From Rhabdobacter roseus (lineage in GTDB: Bacteria > Bacteroidota > Bacteroidia > Cytophagales > Spirosomataceae), in contig NZ_JACHGF010000003.1 of NCBI RefSeq assembly GCF_014202275.1, positions 62,001-126,000 on the forward strand: a stretch of DNA of 64,000 nt, given 5' to 3'. The notes below the pieces were generated by a model. The model was not told the origin of the DNA. It saw only the letters and a list, made by a program, of their open reading frames with translations, and made no database searches. Below are positions 35,005-43,637 of the stretch, piece by piece (position 1 is the stretch's first letter; the number at the start of each line of letters is the position of its first letter). The position numbers and the translations under genes are program-made.

Positions 35005-35802
35005 TTATCCGACGAAATTCCACGTTTGCTCCACGGGCTTGCCGCTCTGTACCTCCCGGATGGCTGCCACGATGTTGGGGTACGCCCCGCAGCGGCACAA
35101 ATTGCCCGACATCCGCTCCCGGATCTCTTCCTCCGAGAGCCGGACCGGGCTAGGCTTCGCGCCCGCTTTCAGACGTACCGGCCCGGTCACGTAGCTCGCT
35201 TCGCCCTTTTGGGCTTCGTCCAGCACGGCCACCGCCGAGCAGATTTGCCCCGGCGTGCAGAACCCACACTGGAAACCGTCGTGTTTGAGAAAAGCCTGCT
35301 GCATGGGGTGCAGCGTATTTCCCTGCGCTATGCCTTCGATCGTTTTTACCGACTGGCCTTCGCAGCTGGCGGCCAGCGTGAGGCATGACAACACCCGGCG
35401 GCCATCTACCAGCACCGTGCAAGCGCCGCACTGGCCGTGGTCGCAGCCTTTTTTGGAGCCGGTCAGGCCCAGGCGCTCGCGCAGGGTATCCAGGAGTGTC
35501 ATGCGGGAATCGACCGTGAGTTTCTGGCTGGTACCGTTGATCCGGAGTGACAGATCTACGGCGTTTTCCAGGGTACTTGGGGGCAGCGCTTCCGGCGGTA
35601 GGCTGAGCGGACGCGTCAGTACCTGCTCCGCCGCAGCGGCCTGGTAGGCTAGCAGCCCGCCGCCCGTCAGGGTAAGGAGTTTCAAAAAATGCCGACGGTT
35701 CACGCCCGTATCCAGGATTTCGTCCAGGTCTTCCGGCATAAGGTCTTCAAAGAGTTTCTTTTCGTCCTCCGTCAGTTGCGGGGCTTCGTTTTCTTCCATC
35801 AT
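35005..35802 (-). CDS. [2Fe-2S] subunit of a PaoABC-like aldehyde oxidoreductase, Tat signal
   Basis: The 265-residue electron-transfer subunit has two [2Fe-2S] clusters: KKGCDHGQCGACTVLVDGRRVLSC and CGFCTPGQ with CRCGAYPNI. A twin-arginine signal VNRRHFLKLLTLTGGGLLAYQAA is present, but the Arg pair is at residues 36-37, behind an acidic leader (EDEKKLFEDLMPEDLDEILD). ATG 35802 is my start; an extension to 35880 is unlikely. As in PaoABC, one Tat signal may carry the folded complex to the periplasm. First gene of the operon. Confidence 0.9.
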   Translation of the reverse strand: MMEENEAPQLTEDEKKLFEDLMPEDLDEILDTGVNRRHFLKLLTLTGGGLLAYQAAAAEQVLTRPLSLPPEALPPSTLENAVDLSLRINGTSQKLTVDSRMTLLDTLRERLGLTGSKKGCDHGQCGACTVLVDGRRVLSCLTLAASCEGQSVKTIEGIAQGNTLHPMQQAFLKHDGFQCGFCTPGQICSAVAVLDEAQKGEASYVTGPVRLKAGAKPSPVRLSEEEIRERMSGNLCRCGAYPNIVAAIREVQSGKPVEQTWNFVG

Positions 35803-36232
35803 AAAATCAGGCAGGAAAAGGGAATATAAATAGCGAGCGAAGGAAGGTAGACAGGGTACCTGGCAAGTACCCTTGTACATTAACGCGCGGAGGTCGCTAT
35901 TGTTTGTTCATTTTGAAAGAGCAAAACGAAAGGAAGCCGGAACGGTGCGACCCCGCTGGGGTCGAGGGGATGATTGGCGTGCGTCGGTTTCTATAAACGT
36001 GCAATTCCGCGGGAATCGGCCTCTGATTGGCAAGTACCTCGGTCTTTCCATACTCTGCCAAGTACCTTTCTGCCATAGGGCCTCCCCTATGTCATTTCTG
36101 CTAAGTACAAATAACAAGGCTAGCGCGGCCGCCGCACGAACGCACTTCTTTTTGACCTACGAAAAAGCGGCATCCCAGCGGTGATTTTTGAATATCTACC
36201 GACCGAATGACGCCTGCTTTCTTCGTTGGGCT
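35803..36232. other. 430-base gap without a supported gene
   Basis: No credible coding region. It holds a GC-rich hairpin CGACCCC-GCT-GGGGTCG (35948-35964) without a T tract, and several AAGTACC words. The paoA-like promoter should lie at its left end, but I cannot point to clear boxes. Confidence 0.5.
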
Positions 36233-36577
36233 CTAGTTTTCCTTGTGAAGGTACCTTATATTCTCCTTTTGAATCGGTACTTCCTGAATCGTCACGGGTA
36301 TTTCCGAGGCGTCCAGGTAGTATACTTTATACCCTTCGGAAGTAATTCTGGCCGGTTTTTCGGGGCGTTTCGCCACCAGCTGTTTGAGGTTGAGCATGGA
36401 TACTTTCAAAACCGGCTCTTTTTGCGGAACTTTTAATTCGGCATTTTCTTGCTCCGTACGTTGGTTGGGGGTAGCGGTCGGCGTCTGTTGGGCAAAGACA
36501 CGCGTACTCAAAAGCAACGCTAAGGCCAGCAATAACGGTAGCCGGACCCGGAGAAAGGTGGTGGATTGGATCGTCAT
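36233..36577 (-). CDS. small secreted hypothetical protein
   Basis: A 114-residue protein with a clear signal peptide (LPLLLALALLLSTRVFAQQ, cleavage near residue 30). The mature part of about 85 residues is Lys/Glu-rich (ENAELKVPQKEPVLKVSMLNLKQLVAKRPEKPARI) and then beta-like (YKVYYLDASEIPVTIQEVPI). I recognise no family. It stands alone. The 630-base region upstream contains the 185-bp repeat. Confidence 0.6.
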   Translation of the reverse strand: MTIQSTTFLRVRLPLLLALALLLSTRVFAQQTPTATPNQRTEQENAELKVPQKEPVLKVSMLNLKQLVAKRPEKPARITSEGYKVYYLDASEIPVTIQEVPIQKENIRYLHKEN

Positions 36578-36793
36578 AGCAAGTAGTTGGTTAGGGGTTG
36601 AAAGAACAGACTTGGGAAGTACTTTAAAAGTACCACTTCACTTGCTGAGAAGCAGGTACTTTCACAACTGAATTTCAACTAAAAAATTGTTTTATTGATA
36701 AGTGAATAGGTTTATAAAGTGCCTGGTAGTATTGCCCTGCGTTACGAATCAAAAGTACATACAAACTAACTTACGGAACAATAACGCGCCTTC

Positions 36794-36980
36794 GTGGCCG
36801 CGTAGCGGTTGAATGTATGTAGAAGAGAACTATAGGAAGGGAATTCGCGTGCCGCTAGGTACGCAACCAGTGGTGGGGTTGCGTACCTAGCGGCACGCGG
36901 GCGGACATGGGGGGTACTTTTAGCTATAAACATCGCGTGCCTACGGCACTGAGTCGGCTCATGATGATGGATGGGTGAAT
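36794..36980 (+). repeat. ~185-bp structured repeat, copy A
   Basis: A dispersed element with a second, inverted copy at 45338-45518. Its core is a 21-bp inverted repeat (36848-36868 with 36877-36897; arms read GTGCCGCTAGGTACGCAACC and complement). Shared blocks in order are GTGGCCGCGTAGCGGT, the palindrome with GTGGGGTTGCGTACCTA, then TAGCTATAAACATCGCG, CCTACGGC and GATGGGTGAAT. No ORF is present, so it may be a non-autonomous mobile or REP-like element. The remaining parts of the 36578-37209 gap hold only motif hairpins. Confidence 0.75.
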
Positions 36981-37169
36981 TCGTTCATAAAGCTTTCCCG
37001 CCGGGCGTGAGTATACAGGCACAAATGTCACGTCTTTAAGAAAAATAGTTGCAGAATTACTCACCAATCAATAAAGTACCTAACCCACGTACTGATAGAT
37101 CGTTTTTTAAAAAATTAAATTTCCGATACATTTTCACCAAAGCGAGCCCAAGTACCTCTTCCAACTACT

Positions 37170-37207
37170 AGGTACTTTGAAAGTACCTTTTACTTTTCAA
37201 AGTACCT
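37170..37207 (-). other. motif-pair hairpin after the DUF6807 gene
   Basis: The bases at 37170-37184 pair with 37192-37207 (15 bp with one bulge), built from AGGTACTTTG and CAAAGTACCT. It starts 3 bases past the stop of the DUF6807 gene on the minus strand. It may act as a terminator or processing site even without a long T tract. Confidence 0.6.
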
Positions 37208-37209
37208 AC

Positions 37210-38412
37210 CTATTCAAGTACCCGCACCGTCACGGGTTCTACCACATCTTGCGCTATCCGGCGGATCTGGTCCAAGTTAGGCGCGCCGTTGTGGACGTAG
37301 TAGCGGTAGCGGGCCTGGTAGGTACCTCCGGGCGGGATGTAAAAAGCGCCGTCGACGATGGGCGCGTAGCACCAGTAGGGCATGTCGGGGTGGACGCGGA
37401 TGGCCTGCGGATAGCGGTAGTTGTCGGGGAAGCCAAAGACCGTGAGTCCCGCCAGGCTCCCCGCCACCGTACCCGTGGCATCCACCCAGCGGGCGTGGGT
37501 GTGGTTGGCCGTTTGGTTATCGTGGCCGAGGTCGGTGAGGATCTGCCAGCGGTTGGTGAAGTGGGCGCTGTCGGTGCGGTTCCACTCGCGGCTACCCCGA
37601 AACGCCATGCCGCCGTAGGTGTATTTGTTCAAAAACAGCGTATCGCGGCTGGTGTTGGTTTGTTCGGTGGCAATGTCGAAGAGGAAGTAGTCGCTGAAGG
37701 GATAGACCGTCACCGTCCAGTTTTCGCGAAGTACCTCCCCGAAGGCCGTACTGACCGACCGCAACTGCGTCTTGAACCGCGACACCAATGTACCGTGGAA
37801 GAAATCCAGTACCTGTACGTGCTCCACGGTACCTTTGCGCAGGTGCTGGTTCCAGAAGTCCACCAGGCTGTCTTTGTAGGTCGTATTGACCCAGGCCGAA
37901 AAAAGCGCGTGGTGGTGCGTATGTCCCACGGGGAAATCGTCGGTAAGTACCTGCTGAGCGGGGCTATAGAGCGGATGAATAAAGCCGCTGCGCTTGTAGT
38001 AGTCGGGCTTGCCAGCGGGGGGAAGGGCTTCTTTCGTTTGGTAAAAAAAGACCGGCTTGGTACCTACGCTCACCCGGATACCCTCCGCCTGCTCATCCAA
38101 AAGTACCTTGGATTTAGGATTCTTTTTTAACCGTTCCGATTTGAGCGTAAAGGTAGCCCGGCTTTGGGCGGGAAGGGAGTCCAGCACAAAAAAGAGGGTA
38201 GCGGGATCCAGAAGCTGGGCCTCTACCCTCTTTTTGGTTTGGCTGGATTGCAGGTAATAATCGTAATCCGTAGACTGCCCCTCGGGCAACGTTACGTACA
38301 CGGGCGTTTGCCGCCGGGCGTGCGGCCCCGCTTCTACTTCGATGCGAAGTGACTGGGCCTGAACCGGTAGCGACAGCCACCCGATCAAGGCCGCAAAAAG
38401 TACTTTTTTCAT
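37210..38412 (-). CDS. DUF6807 (PmoA-like) family secreted protein
   Basis: A 400-residue exported protein of the family labelled DUF6807 or PmoA-like, common in Bacteroidota and Planctomycetes carbohydrate loci; its reaction is not established. The start ATG 38412 gives the signal peptide MKKVLFAALIGWLSLPVQAQ. Conserved parts: KRSGFIHPLYSPAQQVLTDDFPVGHTHHHALFSAWVN (family hallmark with HTHHH), TYGGMAFRGSREW, ARWVDATGTVAGSLAGLTVFGFPDNYRYPQAIRVHPDMPYWCYAP, and YRYYVHNG near the end. It precedes no sugar-utilisation genes here. Confidence 0.85.
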   Translation of the reverse strand: MKKVLFAALIGWLSLPVQAQSLRIEVEAGPHARRQTPVYVTLPEGQSTDYDYYLQSSQTKKRVEAQLLDPATLFFVLDSLPAQSRATFTLKSERLKKNPKSKVLLDEQAEGIRVSVGTKPVFFYQTKEALPPAGKPDYYKRSGFIHPLYSPAQQVLTDDFPVGHTHHHALFSAWVNTTYKDSLVDFWNQHLRKGTVEHVQVLDFFHGTLVSRFKTQLRSVSTAFGEVLRENWTVTVYPFSDYFLFDIATEQTNTSRDTLFLNKYTYGGMAFRGSREWNRTDSAHFTNRWQILTDLGHDNQTANHTHARWVDATGTVAGSLAGLTVFGFPDNYRYPQAIRVHPDMPYWCYAPIVDGAFYIPPGGTYQARYRYYVHNGAPNLDQIRRIAQDVVEPVTVRVLE

Positions 38413-38457
38413 GCTTTTCTTTAAGGGATAAGGAATTCCCAAAGATAAGCATCTTAT

Positions 38458-39237
38458 TTATCCGCCAAAATCGCTGCGGGCCAGCCGTACCTGAAGGCGT
38501 ATGTCCACGGCCCGGTCGTTGGGATTGTTGCGACCGCCGCCCCCCACGCCTACTCCGACACCGCCGCCGCCCATGCCCATGCCCCCCATACCCATGCCAC
38601 CCATGCCAATGCTCACGCGGGGCGAAATACCGCCCCCCTGCGACGAAGTACCTTCTACCTTAATGCCCATATCCAGGCTAGCTACCTGCTGCGGGTTGAA
38701 GCCCAGCATGGCGAAAGGAATGGAGATTTGTTCGGTAAGCTCGCCGTCGGCCAGGGCAATGTGCGAGCGGATGCCCGTGCTGCCGTTGACGAGGTTGATG
38801 AAGCGCTCGCCGCGCTGATCTTTCCAGATTGCCTCCTTGTTGAAGGCTTCCAGCATTCGGGCCATACCCAGGCTATTGGGCAGGTCTACGTCCATGCGGC
38901 GCAGGGCTTTTTTGTCGTCCCGGGTTACCACCGGAAACAGCAGCGAGGTAGCGCCGCCGCGCTTGCCCGCCGGGCTGAACGATAACCGCAGGCCGTTGGT
39001 GATGATCTGCTGGACCGTTTGCGGGTCGCGGGCTTTGAGGGTGATATACAGGTACTGATCGTCGTTGATGATGCCGTATTGCAGCCGCGAGCGCTGGTCC
39101 TGGCGGTCGGGCTTGACCTCGTCTACGTAGGAAAAAGGCGCATTCCACTTCGACTCATACGGTACTACTTTAGAGGAGCTGCAACCGGCCAGCCCAAGCA
39201 ACAGCAAGAGCAGCCAGCTATTCCGATTATTTTTCAT
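38458..39237 (-). CDS. lipoprotein with CBM9-like domain and Gly/Met-rich tract
   Basis: A 259-residue lipoprotein (Cys19 in GLAGCSSS). The N-terminal 170 residues look like the DOMON/CBM9-type beta sandwich seen in many Bacteroidota proteins (LQYGIINDDQYLYITLKARDPQTVQQIITNGLRLSFSPAG). A low-complexity stretch follows at about 205-235: repeats of GMGGMGMGG, then VGVGVGGGG. The end DRAVDIRLQVRLARSD returns to ordinary sequence. It may be co-transcribed with the DUF6807 gene 45 bases downstream. Domain call is by pattern only. Confidence 0.65.
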   Translation of the reverse strand: MKNNRNSWLLLLLLGLAGCSSSKVVPYESKWNAPFSYVDEVKPDRQDQRSRLQYGIINDDQYLYITLKARDPQTVQQIITNGLRLSFSPAGKRGGATSLLFPVVTRDDKKALRRMDVDLPNSLGMARMLEAFNKEAIWKDQRGERFINLVNGSTGIRSHIALADGELTEQISIPFAMLGFNPQQVASLDMGIKVEGTSSQGGGISPRVSIGMGGMGMGGMGMGGGGVGVGVGGGGRNNPNDRAVDIRLQVRLARSDFGG

Positions 39238-39494
39238 GTGGGTTCTTTATGGTATTGTTCATCTTCAATTAATAGAAACGAAACGAGCGCCTAATCATTA
39301 CTTTCGGGCGGCGGAATTCGTGGCAAGGTACCCAAAGAAATTTCTCCCAAGTACCCCCAAAAAGCCCTTCCCAACGTTATCCTGACCGGCCCCCTACCAT
39401 TCTCAAGTACGCATCGACCGTTCATCACTATTGCCAGGTACTTCAGGCTTGCGTGTAGGTACTTTGTGTAGTTGTTTTTAGGTTTTCCGTTTTC

Positions 39495-41897
39495 ATGCAA
39501 AAAATCACCCTCTTCGCTCTTTTTTTCTTAGGTACTTTTCGCCTGCTGGCGCAGCAGGTACCCGTCCACCTCAAACTCACCGAGCCTTCCAAGTTACCCG
39601 TCATTGCCGCTACCGTTCAGGTGATGCAGGTACCCGACACCACCGTGGTGCAGTACGGCCTCACCGACACCCTGGGTACCCTCACGCTTTCGCTGACGGC
39701 GGGCAAGCCGTACCGGCTGGTGGCGAGCTCCGTAGGGTACCGCACGCTCCGGCAAACCTTCACCGTCACGACCGCCAAAAGTACCTTTACCTTTATCCTA
39801 AACGAAGAAAACCAGCAGCTACAGGAAGTGCGGGTCACGGCGGCGCGGCCCCTGCTGCGGCAGGAAGACGACAAGATGATCCTGGACCCGGAGCCACTCG
39901 TGAGTACCAGTACCAGCACGCTGGAGCTCCTGGAAAAAACGCCGGGCCTCTTCGTGGACCCCGACGGCAACGTGTACCTGAGCAGCACCACCCCGGCCAC
40001 CATTTACATCAACGGCCGCGAGCAGCGCATGAGTACCGCCGACATTGCCTCCATGCTGAAAAGCCTGCCGCCCAACAGCATCTCACACATAGAAATTCTG
40101 CGGACGCCCTCGGCCAAGTACGACGCCAGTGGCAGCGGCGGCGTGGTGAACGTAGTCCTTAAGAAGGGCGTAAAAATAGGCCTGACGGGCTCGGTCAACG
40201 CCGCCCTGCACCAGGGCCGCTACGGCAACCAGATGCTGGGCGTCAACCTCACCAACCACGAGGGCCGCCGCCACTCCTACCTCAACCTCAACTACACCCA
40301 CCGCAACAGCTACGAAAAAGTAGAAACCCAGCGCCTGCTGCCCAACGGCAACCGCATTGCGCAGCAAGCCTTTACCACTTTCCCGTCCGACGTCGCCTAC
40401 GCGGGTTTTGGGTTTGGGTACGAATTTTCGCCCAAGTGGGAGGTCAACTACGACAGCCGGATCAACTACAACCTCAACAACTCGGCCTCGGTGAACGAGA
40501 GTGTCATCCGCGCGGCCAGCGGAGGTACCTTGCTGAGCGACAACACCAACTACCTCCAGAACCGCTCCAACGTGTTTTCGATGAGCCAGGGCGTAACCAC
40601 CAAGTACAAGATCAACGAAGCGGGCTCGGAGCTCACCACCGATTTTTCGTACGGGTACTTTGAAAACAAAGGTACCCAGGCTTACCAGACGCTTTTTGAA
40701 CTCCCCCAGGTTTCGGAGCTGGCGGGCAACGGGCACTGGACCAACCGCCGCCACGTCTGGGCCGGACAGGTAGATCTGCGCTACAAACTACCGAAGCAAA
40801 TTACGCTCGAAACGGGGCTCAAAAGTACCTTTCAGGGTTTTCAGAGCGGCACTAACTACTTCGTGCAGCAGGGCGACCAGCTGGAAGTGGACGATTTCCG
40901 CACCAACACCTTTACCTACCGCGACAACATCAACGCGGCCTACGTGCAGGGCTCCAAAACCTTCGGGGCCTTCATCCTGAAAGTAGGTACCCGGCTCGAA
41001 AACACCATCATGCACGGGCGGCAGCGCATTCCGGCGGATACCTCCTTCCGCATCAACCGCACCGACCTCTTCCCCTACCTCTTCCTGAGCCGGAGCATTG
41101 GCAAAATAGCGGGTTGGGAGATGCGTAGCTACCTCGTGGCGCGGCGCTCCATCACGCGCCCGGCCTACGAGTACCTCAATCCGTTCGCGCGCTTCGTGGA
41201 TCAGTACCTCTACGAAACGGGCAACCCGGCACTGCGGCCCCAGTTCACGCAAAATTTCGAAGTAAACATCAGCGTGGAAGAACGGCCCATTTTTGCCGTC
41301 GGTCGTAACTATACGCAGGATATTTTCACCAACGTACTCTACCAGGACCCGCAAAATCCCGCCCTAGCCTACCGCTCCTACGACAACCTGGGGCGGAACT
41401 CGGAGACCTACTTCCGGCTGCTGGGGGCCATTCCGCCCGGCCGAAAGTACTTCTTTGTGGTGGGCATGCAGTACAACTACAACGACTACCGGGGCGTCTA
41501 CGAAGAGCGGCCGCTGGAGTTTCAGCGGGGTAGTATGTCGTTCTTCACCTTTCACCAGCTCAAAATCGACCCGCTCACCACGCTCAGCCTCAACGGGTTT
41601 TACCGCATGAAGGGGCAGCTGCAATTCTACGAGCTCAGCAATTTTGGCAACCTCAACCTGAACCTCAACCGCCAGCTCCTGAATAAAAAACTCCTGGCGA
41701 GCCTAAGCGTCACCGATTTGTTTTTTACCAATAAGTATGAGTTCACGCTCAACCAGGGGTCGGTTTCGGCCAGCGGGGCGCGCATCAACGACACCCGCCG
41801 GGTGGGGCTCAGCCTGCGGTACAATTTCGGCATTCGTAAAAAAGAAGAACGCTCGGGCATGCCCGACTTCGACTCGCTGGAACGCAACAGCCGGTAG
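39495..41897 (+). CDS. outer membrane beta-barrel protein, TonB-receptor-like (OMP_b-brl_3)
   Basis: An 800-residue outer-membrane protein. Signal peptide 1-19; a carboxypeptidase-regulatory-like domain about 22-105 (LKLTEPSKLPVIAATVQVMQVPDTTVVQYGLTDTLGTLTLSLTAGKPYRLVAS); a plug domain about 115-225 (PLVSTSTSTLELLEKTPGLFVDPDGNVYL, then RTPSAKYDASGSGGVVNVVLKKG); and a barrel to the end (FGIRKKEER near the terminus). No SusD partner follows, so it is the SusD-independent type, and its ligand is unknown. A motif-pair hairpin follows directly. Confidence 0.88.
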   Translation: MQKITLFALFFLGTFRLLAQQVPVHLKLTEPSKLPVIAATVQVMQVPDTTVVQYGLTDTLGTLTLSLTAGKPYRLVASSVGYRTLRQTFTVTTAKSTFTFILNEENQQLQEVRVTAARPLLRQEDDKMILDPEPLVSTSTSTLELLEKTPGLFVDPDGNVYLSSTTPATIYINGREQRMSTADIASMLKSLPPNSISHIEILRTPSAKYDASGSGGVVNVVLKKGVKIGLTGSVNAALHQGRYGNQMLGVNLTNHEGRRHSYLNLNYTHRNSYEKVETQRLLPNGNRIAQQAFTTFPSDVAYAGFGFGYEFSPKWEVNYDSRINYNLNNSASVNESVIRAASGGTLLSDNTNYLQNRSNVFSMSQGVTTKYKINEAGSELTTDFSYGYFENKGTQAYQTLFELPQVSELAGNGHWTNRRHVWAGQVDLRYKLPKQITLETGLKSTFQGFQSGTNYFVQQGDQLEVDDFRTNTFTYRDNINAAYVQGSKTFGAFILKVGTRLENTIMHGRQRIPADTSFRINRTDLFPYLFLSRSIGKIAGWEMRSYLVARRSITRPAYEYLNPFARFVDQYLYETGNPALRPQFTQNFEVNISVEERPIFAVGRNYTQDIFTNVLYQDPQNPALAYRSYDNLGRNSETYFRLLGAIPPGRKYFFVVGMQYNYNDYRGVYEERPLEFQRGSMSFFTFHQLKIDPLTTLSLNGFYRMKGQLQFYELSNFGNLNLNLNRQLLNKKLLASLSVTDLFFTNKYEFTLNQGSVSASGARINDTRRVGLSLRYNFGIRKKEERSGMPDFDSLERNSR

Positions 41898-41899
41898 GG

Positions 41900-41918
41900 G
41901 TACTTTATGTGAAAGTAC
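41900..41918 (+). other. motif-pair hairpin after the TonB-receptor-like gene
   Basis: GTACTTT (41900-41906), a 5-base loop ATGTG, and AAAGTAC (41912-41918) lie directly after the stop codon at 41897. Same build as those at 1030, 37170 and 48524. Confidence 0.6.
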
Positions 41919-41955
41919 GATCTAATTACCAAACCCCGTTCGTGGCTGGCTATTC

Positions 41956-42282
41956 TCATTTCTTGTTATTTGTCCGCAGCGCATCCCGTATTTTTATTTC
42001 TTTGTATTTTCGAACTATTTCCTTTGCTTCTTTAAAGGTTTCGTCGTAACTAATAGAGACGTCTCCTCCTATTTTTGTGGAATAGTCAAATCCATTTTCA
42101 ACAAAAAATTTTACTACTTCCCATTTTTTGTCATCCGATTTTTGAGGTGGTTTAAATTTCTCGGACAAAAATGCCATAGCTTTTCCGCAATGAGGACAAA
42201 CTTTATCGTACTTGAATTTCGTAAAATCTGTTCCTTGGCTAAATGCTATTTTACAATCTAGGCAAACTGATTTATATCCCAT
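41956..42282 (-). CDS. cassette gene: small zinc-ribbon protein
   Basis: A 108-residue protein. A zinc ribbon is visible near the N-terminus: Cys8 and Cys11 in SVCLDC and a CPHCGK knuckle about 18 residues later. Then comes SEKFKPPQKSDDKKWEVVKFFVENGFDYS, a helical segment and a basic tail. Function is unknown; the form recurs in Bacteroidota small accessory proteins. It starts 60 bases after the R' box GTTAGCGG of the attC at 42343. No attC can be seen between its stop and the TonB-receptor-like gene, so this cassette is the broken distal end of the array. Confidence 0.75.
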   Translation of the reverse strand: MGYKSVCLDCKIAFSQGTDFTKFKYDKVCPHCGKAMAFLSEKFKPPQKSDDKKWEVVKFFVENGFDYSTKIGGDVSISYDETFKEAKEIVRKYKEIKIRDALRTNNKK

Positions 42283-42342
42283 TTTATCAATTATTCAAAA
42301 TTAAATCATTACTATGCTCGTTTTTAGCTCTCGCTCGCTTGC

Positions 42343-42473
42343 CGCTAACGATTGAGTTATCACCTATGGCCTGTTTAAAGCTAGTTCGCTATTCGCCCGA
42401 GATAAAGGTAGTGAAAAGCAGAAAAGTATTCGTCGCCTAGACAACGGCCTTAGATTATAGCATAGTGTTGTAG
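42343..42473 (-). other. attC-like site a
   Basis: On the minus strand: R'' CTACAAC (42467-42473), L'' ACTATGCTATAATCTAAGGCC, a loop of about 70 bases, L' GGCCATAGGTGATAACTCAAT, R' GTTAGCG (42343-42349). About 12 of 17 outer stem positions pair. R'' CTACAAC complements GTTGTAG, the first bases of the cassette that carries it. Confidence 0.65.
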
Positions 42474-42487
42474 GTAGTTGTTTTTAT

Positions 42488-42988
42488 TTAATCAATGAAT
42501 TCAATTCTTCCATTTATCAATGTCATTGTTAGGCCATGTTCATTTTCCCAAGGCACTTTAAATATAAGCTGGAATATAATATCCTCTTTGTTTGAAACGT
42601 CAGAAAAGAAAACATAATCCAATTCTGCTTTTTTAAATGAATCATTTGAGTCTAAACATTGAAAGTATTCCCTATTTGCCAATTCAGTATTGCCGCCATA
42701 ATTATCAACTAAAACTTGAGGAACAAAACCATAATCAATATTAGAAACGCATACATTGAAGTGGTCCCAAATTTCAGTTTTTATTTTTTCTTCTATTGAA
42801 ATATCTAGCTTTAAGAATCCATTTAATCGTTTAACTTCTAATTCTGTAATATCATTTTCTTTATCATCCTTTTCAGAATAAATCCAAATTTTAACAATTC
42901 GGCTAAAGAGTTTAGAATATAGGCTAGTTTGATACACTCCAAATTCTTCCACATGCTCTAAATTTTCTAAGAATTCATCTCGTGTCAT
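42488..42988 (-). CDS. cassette gene: hypothetical acidic protein
   Basis: A 166-residue soluble acidic protein (MTRDEFLENLEHVEEFGVYQ). It has an alternating beta section VKIWIYSEKDDKENDITELEVKRLNGFLKLD and a late conserved-looking turn FKVPWENEHGLTMTLINGRIEF. Similar layouts (a W-x-x-EHG turn before a final strand) occur in small Bacteroidota and Firmicutes proteins related to immunity-type families; I cannot name one with confidence. It is very AT-rich. Its stop lies 15 bases before attC site a, and its start is 38 bases after R' GTTGTAG of site b. Confidence 0.7.
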   Translation of the reverse strand: MTRDEFLENLEHVEEFGVYQTSLYSKLFSRIVKIWIYSEKDDKENDITELEVKRLNGFLKLDISIEEKIKTEIWDHFNVCVSNIDYGFVPQVLVDNYGGNTELANREYFQCLDSNDSFKKAELDYVFFSDVSNKEDIIFQLIFKVPWENEHGLTMTLINGRIEFID

Positions 42989-43025
42989 ATTTTAAATATT
43001 GATTTATACCTTCTTATCTAATTAT

Positions 43026-43157
43026 CTACAACGGCCGCGTATAAAAGCAGTGGCTGGGTTAACAGCGCTGCTGCTTCGGCCAAAACTTAAGATAATAAAA
43101 GGCGGTAAACTTTGCTACTCCAGAATACCAGCCATTGATTTTATATTGTGTTGGCAG
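43026..43157 (-). other. attC-like site b
   Basis: On the minus strand: R'' CTGCCAAC (43150-43157), L'' ACAATATAAAATCAATGGCTGG, a loop of about 70 bases, L' CCAGCCACTGCTTTTATA, R' GTTGTAG (43026-43032). CCAGCCA and TTTTATA blocks pair in register. R'' plus its flank, ACTGCCAAC, is the exact complement of GTTGGCAGT, the first bases of this cassette at 43504. Confidence 0.8.
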
Positions 43158-43245
43158 TAGTTAACCTTCAACCATTGTCTGTCGTGAGCTCGATTTATCC
43201 AGTTATTTTTTAGGTTGAATTAACCATTATCTAAATAAAAGCCCT

Positions 43246-43443
43246 TCATCTCATGTATTTGTAGGCAAGAAATGTCAGTATTGATATAATCAAAGCCGCT
43301 GCCAAAAAGTTTGTGTGTGTCCCTTGAGGAAGATTATGTCCTGAAGCAATTGCCATCATCCATATGAATAGGTCCGCCAGTATTAATAATGTAAAAATTA
43401 CCATTAGAATTCGCCTTACTAGGTTCATTTTACTGCCTGTCAT
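43246..43443 (-). CDS. cassette gene: two-span small membrane protein
   Basis: A 65-residue protein, MTGSKMNLVRRILMVIFTLLILADLFIW, with two hydrophobic helices (about 10-32 and 44-62) joined by ASGHNLPQGTHTN, and a short basic end YKYMR. An inner ATG at residue 6 is also possible. Small double-span proteins are common cassette cargo and often act as immunity or membrane-stress proteins, but nothing here shows which. It lies first after head site 1. Confidence 0.65.
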   Translation of the reverse strand: MTGSKMNLVRRILMVIFTLLILADLFIWMMAIASGHNLPQGTHTNFLAAALIISILTFLAYKYMR

Positions 43444-43496
43444 TGTCGACTATGTGTGTCATTATATAAATTTCTGTCCACCAGTCTGCCTAATTA

Positions 43497-43550
43497 CTGC
43501 CAACATTTGTATACACGAAACTAGTTTCGTGTATATCCGCTATAACCATA
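43497..43550 (-). other. palindromic head site 1 (attI-like candidate)
   Basis: Contains a perfect 26-bp palindrome at 43510-43535, each half reading TATACACGAAACT outward to a CTAG centre. On the minus strand it is preceded by ATAGCGGA and followed by ATGTTGGCAG, where GTTGGCAG is the first cassette's R' box. It lacks the R'' AAC box of an attC. A copy with the same order of elements is at 45058-45110. Confidence 0.65.
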
Positions 43551-43637
43551 GCCATTTAGAATCGTTTGGAACTACTACAACTACCTAAGGAATGGTTTTT
43601 TAGCGGCTATCGAGCAAAGAGGAGTCTCACTCGTTGG

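Noticed and set aside
35873-36184. 103-codon plus-strand frame in the gap after the paoA-like gene
   Set aside because: No signal, domain or start context; the composition is like non-coding sequence with GTAC words.
36794-36980. Repeat A/B as terminal inverted repeats of one 8.7-kb transposon
   Set aside because: The copies are divergent, each has its own internal palindrome, and the DNA between them contains native-looking genes and no transposase.
43497-43550. Head-site palindrome as a rho-independent terminator
   Set aside because: The stem is AT-rich with no T tract, and its two copies conserve flanking bases on both sides exactly up to the cassette start, which a terminator would not need.
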